A program made the translations under genes and the position numbers. Source: Varroa destructor (Eukaryota > Arthropoda > Arachnida > Mesostigmata > Varroidae). From it: DNA of 64,000 nt. Under the pieces are notes generated by a model. It was not told the origin of the DNA, searched no databases, and worked only from the letters and a program-made list of their open reading frames with translations. Below, one piece after another: positions 13,735-26,879 of this stretch. The number at the start of each line of letters is the position of its first letter. Positions within the stretch are counted from its first letter, which is position 1. The DNA is taken from the NCBI RefSeq assembly GCF_002443255.2, contig NW_019211454.1, positions 57,872,608 through 57,936,607 on the forward strand. Direction: 5' to 3'.

Positions 13735-16700
13735 CTCTTTTTTTAAATTATGTTTCGTTTCTGTAATTGGGACAACTCCTACTACTACTACTGCTGCTGC
13801 TAACGCAGAAAGAGAATAAAAGAAAGAAAGGACTGAGCGGGGAAATCGATTAAACACGTTATTGTCAGTGTAGTGGAAAGCAACATGTGGGTATTTACGC
13901 TAATTACTTACAGCTAGAACCAGTATACTATAGCAATAATTACTTGTTTTTATATGGGTGCAAGTTTGCCTAGTGTTTCGCTAATGTTCGTTTAAGTTAC
14001 GCTGATGGCAGTGGAACTGACGGTGGCCACGCTAGTCTTGGTGCAGGTCGTTGTCATGCAAATACGGGTATCATCAGAGCATAGCAGTATCCCCGAAGAC
14101 TTGCAAAATACTTATATGTTTATTTCCGTATGTCTGCATTGTTGTTTACACATGTAGGATAGGACATTCCACAATTTAGCAATTGAAGTCATTATGTCGC
14201 TGTATCAAATTGTCGAGTAGCATTACGGCCGCCCTTGTTGATGCCACATGCGTTTGTGCTAGAAACTGAAGATAGTATCCTCAATTTCTATAATATGGTA
14301 TAGTAAACTCTGTTACTTAGGCAGAAAACAAACAAATATATTTAAAACTAAACATTTATGCAGGCATTTAAATATATTATGTGCGTCAGTTTTTGTTTTT
14401 ACTATTTGTGTATGTCTGCATGTCGAATTTAATATCTGTGTAGACTCAAAGGTAGGGAACGCTTGCATTCTTAAGCTTCTGCTATTTTAGTATAATGCAG
14501 ATAGAGGTACGTTGTGCTATAGTATTATGCTAAAGGAGTTAGGGAACCTAAAACACTATAACGTAATAGCATTTTGGCCCTGTTGCTAGGGATTAGGAGT
14601 TTATCATCAACAGCCCAAATTTACTGTTATCACAATGAGACCTACACAAAATCCGAGACACGAGAGTCCCGCAGCAACTTAATTATGTTACCGTCGTCAA
14701 GTACTCGACTTGTTTAACTTCTGCTTCCTGATCGTCATCACCATCTTTTGTTGTTATCGAGTGAAGTGCGTCGAATCGTTTGTTGTCCCTGTCTTTGCGG
14801 TCCGTGATAGCTTTATGACTACAATGTCGACATGTGTGCGTATGTGAAGGTAGTGTCTTACCGCCGTAGGTATTGTTATATCACCCATGCATATATCTAA
14901 GGCAACGCTTAATGGTAGTACCCGAATTTATTATTATACATGCATAGACGCCTGAAATTGGGCTGTGACAATACTCAAGTTTATCCATTTAGTTCAAAGC
15001 AAACCTAAGTACAACACTGCTATACAAAGCGTGGCGAGACGTTCTCCAGTCGTGTTTTGCCGTTATTTGCTTGCAGTGGACCTCTGAGATTGTCTGTACA
15101 CTATAATTCAATGACACATCGGTGTGCATGCACATTGGCAAATTATTAGCGTCGTTTATTTAGCCTTGTTCACCTCATCTGGCCTTCTTTTGCCTTCTGC
15201 CATTTCGTTACCTTACTTCCGAGCGACAACCGTTCGCCGCCCACCCGCTCTTCTCTTTGTCGGCGTTTCCCTTTATTGTCCGCTGGTTCAAGTCGCTTTT
15301 TTGCGGTGTTGCCGCTGTTGCTGTTATTGTATTGTATGTTGTTGCCGTTCGGTTTCGTCGCTCGCTTATCCGTCTCCTGAGCGTTTACTAGTTAGCTGTT
15401 GGTGTTGTTGTCATCGTTGTTGATGCTGGTTGTTGTTGTACTGCCAGCACCGACGGCGTCTCCGACTAGCGGCAGTAGCAGCGGCAGTTTAGTGACCCAG
15501 AAGTGGGTCGTTAACTTGTCTTCGACCTGTTCAGCTGCTGCTGTAACTGCGGAGCTAGAGGCAGCGACCACGCTGCTGCCGCTGTTACCATCTCTACTGG
15601 GATGGCTGTAGCTGATGGCAGTGTTTTGTCGCTTACGGCAGAACAGACAACTAGAGCTAGCTAATGGTCGCGCGTCTGAAGTTCGCTTATTCTATAAAAA
15701 GGGATGTATTGTCCGTTGAGCGGGGGGTTCGCTCTCACGGTATATGTTTGTGCCACGACACTCTTAAGAGCGGAATATTTCGAGAGAGAGTTTAGAGAAG
15801 GGTTGGAAATGAATGGTGCGGTTTATTGAAGACTAAACGTTGGAAAGGGGTGCCGAAGGTTGCCGGAAGAGGTGAATTATGTGCCAACAGGGGGAAAGCT
15901 TGAAGAAATAGAACGAGCCTAATATAATAAATTTGGACAGAAAAAAGAAGAGATCGTGCGAGTGCTATCGTCTAGTGAATACTTTGATAGATTTTAGTTC
16001 GGTGATTGGTTCTTGTTGACCTAATGACAATTATGAAAAAGCCAGTCTTATGTACTGGCCACTTCCAAAAAGAGCTGTGTCTCGAAGTTAACAATATAAC
16101 TTAGGATAAATAAGCAAAATCGGGATTTTAGTAAATTAACGCAACTAATGTGCAGGACAACGTCTAATCACTAGCAAGTTATTTAAAGTTTCGTTCATTC
16201 GTTATGCCCGGGCCCTGGATACATTTTTCACTTATCCAGTAGGGCAAGATAGTTCAACCGATGTGGTAGGGTTCAATTGGCATGGTTGTATGCTTGTCTA
16301 TGTACGTACTTTTAGTATCGTATTCGACCCAACATCGGTTCTTGCTAACCCATTTCGTCATTTGATCGTAAGTTACGTAAACTACGAGCCGTTTAACGTT
16401 GGCGTCTCAAGCTTGAAGCCTCTACGAGCCTCCTCCATGCCGCCGCTCGCGAAGCGATCCGCCTTTAGTTGAATAACAACCGTGGAACCACAAGTTAACT
16501 AACGATTTGCCGGACTTGATCGCATCCAAGCGGATGGACGCAGCGACAAAGCAGCGGCGGACACTTCTGTCTGTTGATACAGTGTTGTTTATAATAGTGT
16601 TTTTGCAACAGCTACAATAATTCATAGTTTAACTATTCGAAACCCGTGATAGAGATTGGTGGCCGTGTAGATTTGAACGAGAAGCGAATCATCGACAAGG

Positions 16701-18464
16701 TCTACGAATGGCATCAAAAGCCAAACGCGCTTATTGTTACCATCGGTCCTGTTGAAGCTGTTGGACGGCGTCAACGATATTAGCGGAAGCGATGTACTGC
16801 TGTTTACATGTTGTTCAACAGCCAAGCTACATGCGTAGTACTGCATGCATGTTTGAATCATCAGTATACAAATAACTAAATGAAGTAGATGTGACGGGCT
16901 AGGTAGAATATAATGACTTGTAAGAGTTCTTCGATTAGGTACATGTGTTTGTGAGTAGGAAAGTCTTATTCAGAGAAATCAAGGCGGGACAATAGCAGAA
17001 AAAGGAAGAAAAAATTAAAAAAAAAAAGTACCTGAGTGGAGTGGTGCAAGATTAACAATCAGCTCGGCTGCGCAATTAAATTGTGGGTGATTTACGATCA
17101 TGCTTAGTTTCAACCTGCATCATTAAACGGGATTCTTTATGTTTATTTGAATGGGCAAATAAACATCCGAGCATCTGATGAAAGTAAATAGCGTAGCAAG
17201 GTTGTAGCAGAACAAATAAGAGCGGCCCGAGCAAAATAAATTCGTGCTAAGATACAGGACGTAGAATCTAGGTCTAAATAGGCCAAGCAACAGTAGAGTA
17301 AAATTATGGTAGAAGAAGTCATAGATTCAACCGTAAACATAGCTAGCATTAGGTACGGTACAAGCATACTTTTCTGATCCTCTGCCCCCTTCCTTATAAT
17401 CTTTATCCGCCCAAAACGGGTTCGTGATTATTTCGACGGCCGAACGATCATATAATTAGGATTGGGATAGCACTGCTCCGTAATTAGCCCTACAGTACAA
17501 TCAACGAGTTCTATGTGCGTAACATAATACGTATATCCTGTGACCGTAACGATAGTCGAAGACTAAATTATGAGATTTTTGAGCTACCACGCACGCATAG
17601 ATCGAACTCATTTAACTTAATTATTATATATGTAATAGTAAACGTGGAGAGAGGCGGGTCGCCGGTGTTACATTAGCGCTAAAAACACATTACGAAAAGC
17701 AACATTAATAAAAGAAACAATGGGATATATTTTTCTTGCTAATAATTGTGATTGTAAGCGGCCAACCGCACAAACACTTTATTGATTTCAACAGGCTGTT
17801 AACATTATAGGGTAGGTATTTTTTGCCAGGGCGAAAGCATGTAGAATACGCGGTAAGCAGAGTGCGTACGACGAGGTGATGGCGGTGGCGTTGTCCTACG
17901 GTCGTGACTTTGTTCCGAAGTATATTATGGACAATTTATTTTTCCGTGGATGCTGCTGTTCTCAGCTGTTCAATCCCTTGCCATTCATCCATTGCTCCGT
18001 CCCTGATTTTCTTTCATCGTCGTCCCGCTCTTCCGATTTCTCCGGGATCATTACTTGCCATTAGAGACAATTACAGCTCAGAAGCCTTTCGTATCTTGCT
18101 GCCGCCATTCGTTCTGCGACTACTCTTTTTCCTCATGTGCTGCTCGATGTTAGTGTTATCCTCACGGCCTCTTGTGGCGCTGATGATCCCCCGTCATACT
18201 CAGTGCGCGAGCAGTACCGGGCGAGGAGGAAGCAGCGGCGGCCAAGCGGCCAACTGGTTGTGGTCGCTTAACGCTGCTAGCTTTCTGCGGCCAGGGCCAT
18301 GGCTATGTCTGAGAAGCAACGCCAACAAGCAAAGCGATGCTCTAGCGCCGAATGCCACGATGCTGACAATGATAAGGTGCGCGACAGAACTGCCCTTAGC
18401 AATAGCAAGTAGAGAAAGCTGAATCTGCCAGACAAATGATGATAATTCTATGTTTCAAACTTAC

Positions 18465-18500
<36 letters not shown>
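18465..18500. repeat. (AT)12(GTAT)3 compound microsatellite
   Basis: AT repeat running directly into GTAT repeats. Confidence 0.95.
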
Positions 18501-18501
<1 letters not shown>

Positions 18502-20441
18502 CTTTAAAGCGCGTTCCGGTTTGAGACGCCGTGAAATTGTAAACGATAATGTCTGGAACTGTGAGTATGACATAAAAGGCTCAACAGAAACGACTAGCGG
18601 AGGAAATCCAAATCGTTTGGAGCGACAATGATAATAATACTAATAATGTTATATCTAAAGACGTTGATTGATAGATAGCTACGGTCATTTAGTGAGAGTG
18701 CTATCGTTGAATGTTGCCGCTGTGAAATAACAAGAGACAACAAGGAATAATTACAATGTTTGTGTCACTTCTAGGTCCAGGTCCGGAATTAGTGTTCGAC
18801 AGCGTAACGTTAGGCTGACAATCGTACCACTATCGCTAAAGAGTTATACGTTCCCAATGTAATAAAAACTAAATCCAGATGTTTACACTGCAGTCAAATC
18901 ATTGGAAAGCAGTAGCTAAGGGCATGTTGGGGTGCGTAAGGACTTCAATTTTTCACCGCGTTGGGCCTGTGGCATGACGTACGCTTGGTCGTATCCAGAT
19001 TCCATCCTGTAGGATTCAGGTAACTGAGGAGTCCAAAGTTACAGACTTCGGACGTTGGTTCCGTGGATTGAAGGGCAACTGCCACGTGATCCCGATCTGT
19101 ATCGATAATCATTTTCTCAAAAAAGGCGCGCGCTTGGACCCGTGTACAAACAGAACGTTTCACGTGGCCTTACGAGGGCTCTCACGCACCGCGTTAACAA
19201 CCGCTTGAAGGTGTTAAAGGTGTGCATCGCACGAAAATTAGGCGGAAGGTGCTACTGGAGAACTTTTTAAACTCAATTGTTAGTGGTTCACGTCGCAGAG
19301 GTTCGTTAGAGGATTTGCTATGGCCGAGAATGGATGAGTTATCTTAGATAGTATCCAATAAGACGCTATCAAATGCGATTGCGCATTCGAAACGCTCAAG
19401 CAGATTCGAAACAAATACCGGCAAAAAAATCCAAAGCACTCGTGCTATTGCTGTCCCGTTCATGCCATTTAACGCCAGCCACTGGACGGTTTTTCTTAAA
19501 GTCTATAGGGCTGTCGCTTCGATAATTGGACAGCTCAAGGGATGTAAGCGACAAGAAATTTCAGTAATCACGCTCGATTTGCGTGAATGATGAAAGCCAT
19601 CATAGATTGTCTTCTTCGCCTCTATCTTGTAAAGAAGCCTCTAGGCTGTCATTCAGACGGCATAATATCGAAAACATAACGGCAAGTATTACAGTTTCTG
19701 TTCAGGAAGTAGTCGATGCGATGATGTATCGTAGTTTGAGATGGATGCGTTTGCATTGTCGTCATCTTTAGCGACATCTCTGTTACGATGAATGGAAAAA
19801 TTATTCCCGCTAGATATTATCACCAACAGAGGACTGCAGACCAATTTGGTGAAGTACAGCGAAACGAAGCAAGTAGTACTAATTAAATAAATTTACTTAT
19901 CGGTCGCATTCACTGGCGATAACACTTTGGCTGACGTCGGCCCATGGATTCAGACACACAATTAACTTCGTTAGGATATGCAAACTGATAATTTACTTTA
20001 CAGTGATATCAAACAATCATCATCTATTGACACCTGAACACTCTACGTGTGCAAGTACCATCAGATCTTGAACAAAAAATGTATCTATCATTATCAAGCA
20101 TTTTATAAGGCCTACCTCTATCGCTCCCCAGAAAGCCTAATTACTATGATAATAGCAAGTGTTACGTTCTATTACAAGTGTTACAAGAGTCTATAGCGGA
20201 CGCGTATCTAACGTGTTCCTTTGCTCTTTATATCAAATCGTGGATGCTGTCGCCGTCGTCGTGGGACTTTTTATTGTCGTTGACGGCGGTGGTTGCAGTG
20301 TCCTCTCTGCGGCCGCTAACGCAGCCACGGCCGCCTTGTCCAACTTGACGATTTAAGGCAATGTCGTCCGCACCACCTCCGTCGCTCGCAAGCGCTCAAC
20401 TCCGCTCGTTGGTGATACGTAAAGAGATTGGACGCTGGAGG

Positions 20442-20459
20442 AGCAGCAGCAGCAGCAGC
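20442..20459. repeat. (AGC)6 microsatellite
   Basis: Six perfect AGC units. They are read as Leu in a minus frame and Ser in a plus frame, neither convincing. Confidence 0.95.
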
Positions 20460-20597
20460 TGTAGAGTGGGGCTAGCGACGGCGTTTACGATACAAGCCAG
20501 CCGACCGGTCCACATCGCTGACGTCACTTGCCTCCCCGCCCATGTCGAGCTACAGTAGAGAGCTTTACGTTGCTCGTTTGAGCGTTCGAGAATTGCA

Positions 20598-20613
20598 TCG
20601 TCGTCGTCGTCGT
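20598..20613. repeat. (TCG)5 microsatellite
   Basis: Five TCG units followed by TCATCGG. Confidence 0.9.
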
Positions 20614-21124
20614 CATCGGCTTTGATATTGGCTGCTGCGTAGCCACGCAACAGCGAGTTCAGCTGGCGGGCGTCACAATTCGATGGCGTAGTTTACACAC
20701 TGACACAGTTCATGATCATAAGATTAGCTCACTCGAAGCGGCTACAAAAGTCAGATTGGCGCTAGTGCTGCGGCCGTGCCAACAACGACGGCCATCATAG
20801 CGACAACAACGCCTTTTTAGAAGTGTAAAAAGTCTTTCGACCGTTTGTTTGGCCGAACGCCTTTCGTTGCTGCCGGTATTGTCGCTGTGTATGCTGATTA
20901 CTACGCTGCTAGCGCCAGCATTACAGAAAGTTCTGTCATTATAACCAATAGTATGCTATCTGTATAATTGACTATTACAGCCATATTTATCGTTATGCTT
21001 GTGATACTTTGACCTTTAGCAGTTCGGTTTTAGGTAGCTGGATATGGGAGTGAGTAGTTGAATTATTTTTGCGTGCAGGCAACATAATCATAGTTAAATG
21101 GCTCAGACTGTCGGTGTCATTTTC

Positions 21125-21128
<4 letters not shown>

Positions 21129-21155
<27 letters not shown>
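21129..21155. repeat. (TA)13 microsatellite
   Basis: Uninterrupted TA run. Confidence 0.95.
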
Positions 21156-22543
21156 CTACCTATCACGAACTACGATAGCCAGGATCGTATGTGTGCTTAG
21201 CAATAAATATACATTTGGGCATATTTTTCTATTTTATTTAGAAAAACAAACGCATTCCTACAAGTAACATATCTATAGCTATCTGTAATAAGTGAGTCTC
21301 AGTTGATATTTACGCTTCTGCAATCATGGCCATGCAATCCTATGATCTTTTACTGCTGTGGGCCGGCCACAAGACGGACACGAAGGGTGGACAATGGTTT
21401 GTAGAGCAAAAAAGCTGTCAATCGGAGTTTATACTTCGTAACTAGTTTTTGATGCTGGCTGTTTCTGTCATTTATCTTTTATTTGACGGAACGTTTACTG
21501 AAATTCGATCAAAATGTATCTTTATTGTCTAATCATATGTACAATGTCATGTGCACAATACGCCCTACGCTTTATCAGCTTCCGGTGACGTATGCTCGAT
21601 CTGGAAGGATCGTAGTTGATTTCTAATGAGCCCTTTGGTGTTTCCCGACCAGGCCCAATTCAAATGTCTTCCGTTAAGGTTTCAACAAAGTTTTTTCAAA
21701 CAGGAATGCCAGCGCTGTTGTTGTATATTTCATTCATGGAACCACAGTTGCTACATAATGTGATCAATTTATCGCATTAATGTGGCCAACACTATCACGT
21801 GAAAATCTATATCTCAGTAATTATCCGTTGCAGGACATAGAGGTTCGCTAGTGTTCAAGAAACCACCAACATCTTCCAGGATTATAATAATAATGGAAAA
21901 TTCTCTAAGTTGCAGAAAAATAGTTCTTTCCTTTAGTCGGAATATAAGCTTGCGATCATCTTCTCTAAATTGTTACATAATATACAGGTAGCCGATGTCC
22001 GCCTCTCGTCAAAGTCTGAAACAAATTGGCTTTTCTTCTATCTGAGTTCGTACTAGGTAGACAAATGTATGTAGCATGTAGCGTACATCGTGAACGTGTC
22101 TATCTATATGTTGTGTGCGTCGAGAATTTCGCACAATCAAAGGCCACAGTTTACTACAACAGCACCATCTGCACTAGATCTGGTTTGTCCGGTCACCTTG
22201 CTTGTTTCTCTATCGGTGGGCTGTCAGACATCACCAGGGAGAGAGGCTGTGCCTCCCCAGCCTCACACTTCAAGTTTTCGCTCTACTCACAATGGACTGG
22301 GGTGACTTTATGATTTCGTCGACGGACGATGGGAATTTCGAAGCCGAGGTGATCGTGCTGCCCTAATGGGTGTACCAATTTCTCTGTATGCTCCTCTTCA
22401 TAGTAGATCTCTCTGTTCCCTCCTTCAGCCTTGTGTCTCTCTTTCATAGTATTTACTGAAGCCACAAGGACTATCACTTCTGCCTTATGGCTATAGCAAG
22501 CCGCTGACCCCCTCGTTTTCTTCAGTCTCTATTCGGTTTGGCC

Positions 22544-22561
22544 GGGGGGGGGGGGGGGGGG
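22544..22561. repeat. 18-base poly-G tract
   Basis: 18 consecutive G. Length may be inaccurate in the assembly because such tracts are hard to sequence. Confidence 0.9.
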
Positions 22562-23001
22562 AGCGGACAAGGAAACAAGGACTCACCGGTCGATCTAGAC
22601 CACACTGTAACACCCTATATCTAGCAATGCAGTAGGCTGCTTGTCTGTATGTATTTCAGTCTCTATAGTCGTCCACCGTGTGTCTATGCAAGTAGTCTAC
22701 GCCGCCTCGTGGACGAATCGTCCATCGACGAATCAATTTGATTATCTCCCCATTCGGATACCATTTCCCCTCTACATATCCCTACCAGCTCGTCGCTCTT
22801 TCGATTCCATAATGGTCGCGAGCGATATGGACTGCTCCATTCTACATTCGCCCCAAACTCCATCATCCTCGATTCTTCAGAGGGTGAAGGAACACGTGTT
22901 CAGATGGATAACTCTATTACGACCCTCATCGTTGGCGTCATCGTGATCGCGCCGCGACCGACCGACTCAACGAGTACAGAAGTATCGCGAAGGCTAAAAG
23001 T

Positions 23002-23023
23002 GGGGTTAGTGGGTATGGGTGGG
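23002..23023 (+). other. canonical G-quadruplex motif
   Basis: Four G-runs (GGGG, GGG, GGG, GGG) separated by loops of 5, 3 and 1 bases, satisfying G3+N1-7. It lies at the head of a 300-base block that is strongly G-rich on the + strand, which also holds GGGGGAGGGGGG near 23134-23146. Confidence 0.6.
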
Positions 23024-25771
23024 TGGAAGGTGTGTACGCTGCAGTGTGTCCGACGGGCGGTGCTGCAACGGAAGCAGCTGCAGGAACAAGTTTTAGTTTT
23101 GGTGGAGGAATCAAAGAGAGAGCTGGACGTATCGGGGGAGGGGGGGACGAAGAGGATCGGGGTTGTGCGGCTTGCGGAAAGCTACTGCGAGGAGAGGGTC
23201 TGTCTGGGGGCGACGCTAGAACGGGGGTGACCGTTCGGGGTCGGGTGGAATCAGCTATGATCAGTAATAAGCGATGGGATTGGTTCGAGGTAGACTGAGG
23301 GGAGCTAGTAAAGACTATGGTGCCACGATAGGCTCGTACCCCACGTACAAACGTACGCATGCACACGTAGTACCACGTGTGTATAAATATATATATACAT
23401 TAGTTAGCTATTAGTTGAGAGAGGTGGCCAGTGCTAAATTGCAAAGTTATGAAGATGACTTTCTAATTATATCCTTTGCTTTCTTGCACTCGAAATGTTT
23501 TACGCAGCGTGTGCGATACGACAGCAGTTTTATTAACGCTTCCATGATCTATAGGGGTAAATATATAGAGTGGTTTATGTGTCTTTCGCAGACAGATATA
23601 TGTAGTCTATTGAAATCTTAACTGATACTCTCCCTCGTAAACCGCTGTATTTATCTGGCGTGGATTTTGAAAGCTGCTTGTAAAAAAAATCGTAATTTTT
23701 CTTTCATTCCTTAGTTCTTAAAGGCTTACATAGCGTGTACAGACTTTACATTTTCAAAATCATTTGCAGGAACATGTTCTCATTTGGTGAATTCTATCTT
23801 TAGATAGAAGGATAGGATCTACAGGTTGTAGCAGCGTCAAGATCTAAAGAAGCAGTTGTTGCAGCAACAATCAGATACGAAGGAACGCAAAAATCGAATC
23901 ATCGTGAAGCAAAAAAAATCTAGGTATCTGTATAATTTAAATCCAGTTTACACTTTTGGCTTTTAGTCTTCAAGGGGTACATCAGAAGCATGTGCAGAAT
24001 AACTAAGATTGATTTGCGACAAACTCATGTGTTTCAGAATACCTAACTGTACAGCTTCACTCATAATAGCCATTGGTGGAACTGATTGAGATACGGTAGA
24101 CAAACGGTGTTAGTGTGTGACGGTAAAATTCAGGTGGGGCAATATTTTTGCGCTGTACATACAAATGGACTATTTCCACAGTTCATACTGGCCGCTGTCG
24201 AGGGACGGGGGCGTCAATGTTCAATGGGTGTAGGTGACCATTGGATGCGATTGTGGAACAAATAACAGACGTGCAGGGAGAGAGAGAACCTCTAAAATAA
24301 TGCCTATAATTAGAGTATAATTGTGCCTACAGTCGACAAATCAACAAACGACCCAGATATACACTGTTGGACTTATTCGACAAAGGTAAGTGTTCAGCTC
24401 TCAGTGCTAGTACCGCAACTCAGTAAACGCAAACCATTGCTGGCCGTAAAATAAACTTGTAGTCTGTAGGAATAATGGCTGGTTTAGGCGGAAATGAATT
24501 AGTCAGAATAGAGAGTAGATCCTTTGTAGGTAATTCTGACGATGTCCTGGGGTGTTTAACTGGAAGGTTGGTAACGATATATCATTTAGCCTAACAGATA
24601 ATGGCCGTTTGATGGGCCTGCCTTTTGCTATTCCGTTCCGATGTAACCGGCCGCGGTGGCACCCTGTCCTTGGAAGCTGGCTTGGGAAGTCTTATTATGC
24701 TAGTAGCTACAGTTGACCTTACTTGTTTGCAAGATAAAGTCGCTTGGAAGTTGGTTCTAGGAGTCGCACCCTTTGCTTGGCGGCGATACTGAGCATCGTT
24801 ACGGCCGTATCAAGTACGTTGGTTGGTATTTTTCTGTCAGCTAGACAGCATCACTGCGTGCATTGAACGGGTGTTCCGGTGACCATTCGCAAACGTGGGG
24901 CAGTGTAAACCAGCAAGCTCTAATCTCACTAATGGTCAGATCGTATCTTGCTCAAAGCTACCCTAGGTCCGATGTTGAAGTACAGCTAAACCCGAACTGG
25001 TCATAAACGATGCAAATGGGACCAACGGTTAGGGGCATTTGAGCGCTGGTCTTTGAGTGAGATTCATATCACATGGACGTTTCATGGACAACTCCATATG
25101 AATGAACGACTACACCAGCCGTATCACGAGCTCACGAAACAGGAGTCCCAGCTCCAGTTCTGCCAGACATATTGCCTGCAGCGTTTAGCTACGGGACGAA
25201 CTCACTTAGCTCAAATGTCGAACATACATTGCCACATATAGAGGATATATACTGTCTGTGTGCTTTAATGAAGCCTTAAATTACTTCACGTCGAGCGGAC
25301 CTGTGTATTTATTTACAATGGTAACGTGACCAGGTACATTTGTTGATAATGTGGCTTGCTCACTATTATTGCGAATTCCCCTCCTATTCGTCTCATTGAA
25401 TAATGGTTTATGGAATAATAGTAGGCGAAACATAGCCAAAACGTAACATTATGTATATTATATAGAAACGAACATTACTATTATTATTAGTGTTGGGCCT
25501 TTATCATTATTTAGTACTTTTTATTGCTACATCAAGTAGTATCGTCTCATGCTTCTACATTAGTATTTATACCTGCAGCGATGCTATACCATTGCCCCTA
25601 CCAAGGCTATTAGTATTATTATTGAGATGTGACTGTAATCACGATAATGATAGTCACATCGAAATTAAATAGCTGCTGAACTGAGGAACGGGGCCAAGAA
25701 GATTGGAGTACTATGAGCGTAACTGCGTGTATCGGCGAGAGGGAGAGAAAATGAAAATGGCGAGAAGGAAA

Positions 25772-25774
<3 letters not shown>

Positions 25775-25833
<59 letters not shown>
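25775..25833. repeat. (AG)29 microsatellite
   Basis: 59 uninterrupted bases of AG. Long GA runs are bound by GAGA-factor-type proteins in insects and are frequent near promoters; here a GC-rich block follows directly. Confidence 0.98.
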
Positions 25834-25836
<3 letters not shown>

Positions 25837-26866
25837 GCGCGTGAGTGAATGCGAGAAAGGGCTAAGTTGCGGAGGGGCAGCAGATTGAGGCGGTGGCGGC
25901 TACTGCTTCTGGTAGCAGTAGTAGGGGCGTATTGTTCGTTCGATGGGGATCTCTTCGATAGTCTCAATTTGCGGGAGAACCCTAGTTGGTCTCCCACCCG
26001 ACTCAATCGTCGTCTGAGGCTGCCGTCCGCCGCTGCCGCAATGGGTCTGATCTCAATCAGTTTGAACTACCGCCGCCACTCACGCTGATGCTGTTACGTC
26101 AGTGAAGACGGGGGTCATGTGAAAGGGGAAAGACTTAGTTAGAGTGAAGAGGAAGCCTAAGTTCTCTGTTAGCCTGTTACTGCTGCTAGCAGCTGTCCGT
26201 TGCTATCGAAAGCTTGCTGCAGCTGCCAATGCGGTTTGCCACGGTCGGTCGCTACCACCGGCTAACCATCCTTGCCGCGGTCGCCGTTGCTGCCGCTGCT
26301 CAGACCAAAGGCAGGCAAGCAGCAGGCGGGCCACATGGTACCGGACGATGGAGCACAGCCGGCTGGCCTGTCCTGGCCCGGGCTGGCCTGGGAAAGGGGA
26401 GTAGTAGTCTTTTGGCAGAGAGGAATTCCTTTGGGGGAGAGACTGACTGAGAAAGGATAGGCTAGCTGTCGGCGGACGCGTTGGGAAAGTCTGTAGGAAT
26501 AGGGGTTGTGGCGGGATCTGTGGAGAGCCAATCTGATTTAAGTCATTACCTGATGGAGTCTGGCCGCTGTGTCTACTCATAGCCGGACCGGGAAACAGGC
26601 GATGCGCGGCCTGCGCCCAGCTACCGGTAGAAGCTGCGCTGCTTTCATTGTTTCCAACGAACAAACCAAGCTGGCGGGTCTGTCTGACTGAATAGCGACC
26701 GATCCAGCAAACACGCCTAACAATCAGCCCGTGCTCGGGCTGCTTGTGATGTTGTTGTTAAGGTCGTTGTTGTTGATGCTGTCGTCGCTGCTGGTGCCGG
26801 CGACGGCGGTGGTAGCACTGCTATGATAAGATTGCTGCCTCCAAAGTCTGATTAGTTAAATGTACT

Positions 26867-26879
26867 CCCCCCCCCCCCC
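26867..26879. repeat. 13-base poly-C tract
   Basis: 13 consecutive C. Confidence 0.9.

Larger units (their letters stand above)
7617..15120. other. non-coding stretch, no gene seen
   Basis: Contains a 40-bp TA repeat, a TATAAAAGCG box at 9740, a GC-rich trinucleotide-biased block at about 10.5-11.1 kb with overlapping open frames on both strands, an A-rich tract (11.27-11.36 kb), an AATATTAAA-type minisatellite at 12.0 kb, and a GTC/GCC run at 13.68 kb. The open frames follow the simple-sequence composition and are not credible genes. Confidence 0.6.
15121..22543. other. non-coding stretch, no gene seen
   Basis: A trinucleotide-biased block (15.29-15.61 kb, GTT/CTG/GTC) is followed by AT-rich DNA, a TA/TGTA repeat (18.47 kb), a second trinucleotide block (20.23-20.63 kb) with (AGC)6 and (TCG)5, and a TA repeat at 21.13 kb. 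One copy of a 19-bp sequence shared with 31.75 kb lies at 16761-16779. No protein family recognised. Confidence 0.6.

Noticed and set aside
17904..18422. 172-codon open frame on the + strand
   Set aside because: One frame of about this length is expected by chance at this base composition. The sequence is Leu/Ser/Pro-rich without domain, splice context or consistent codon use.
22938..23366. 142-codon Pro/Ser-rich minus-strand frame
   Set aside because: It is the complement of a G-rich tract, so Pro/Ser content follows directly from the C-rich strand.
25665..26006. Minus-strand frame with a long Ser-Leu repeat
   Set aside because: Artefact of the AG/CT microsatellite.
26203..26664. 153-codon open frame on the minus strand with overlapping + strand frames
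   Set aside because: All frames are open because the block is GC-rich and stop-poor. The residues reflect base composition, not a protein family.
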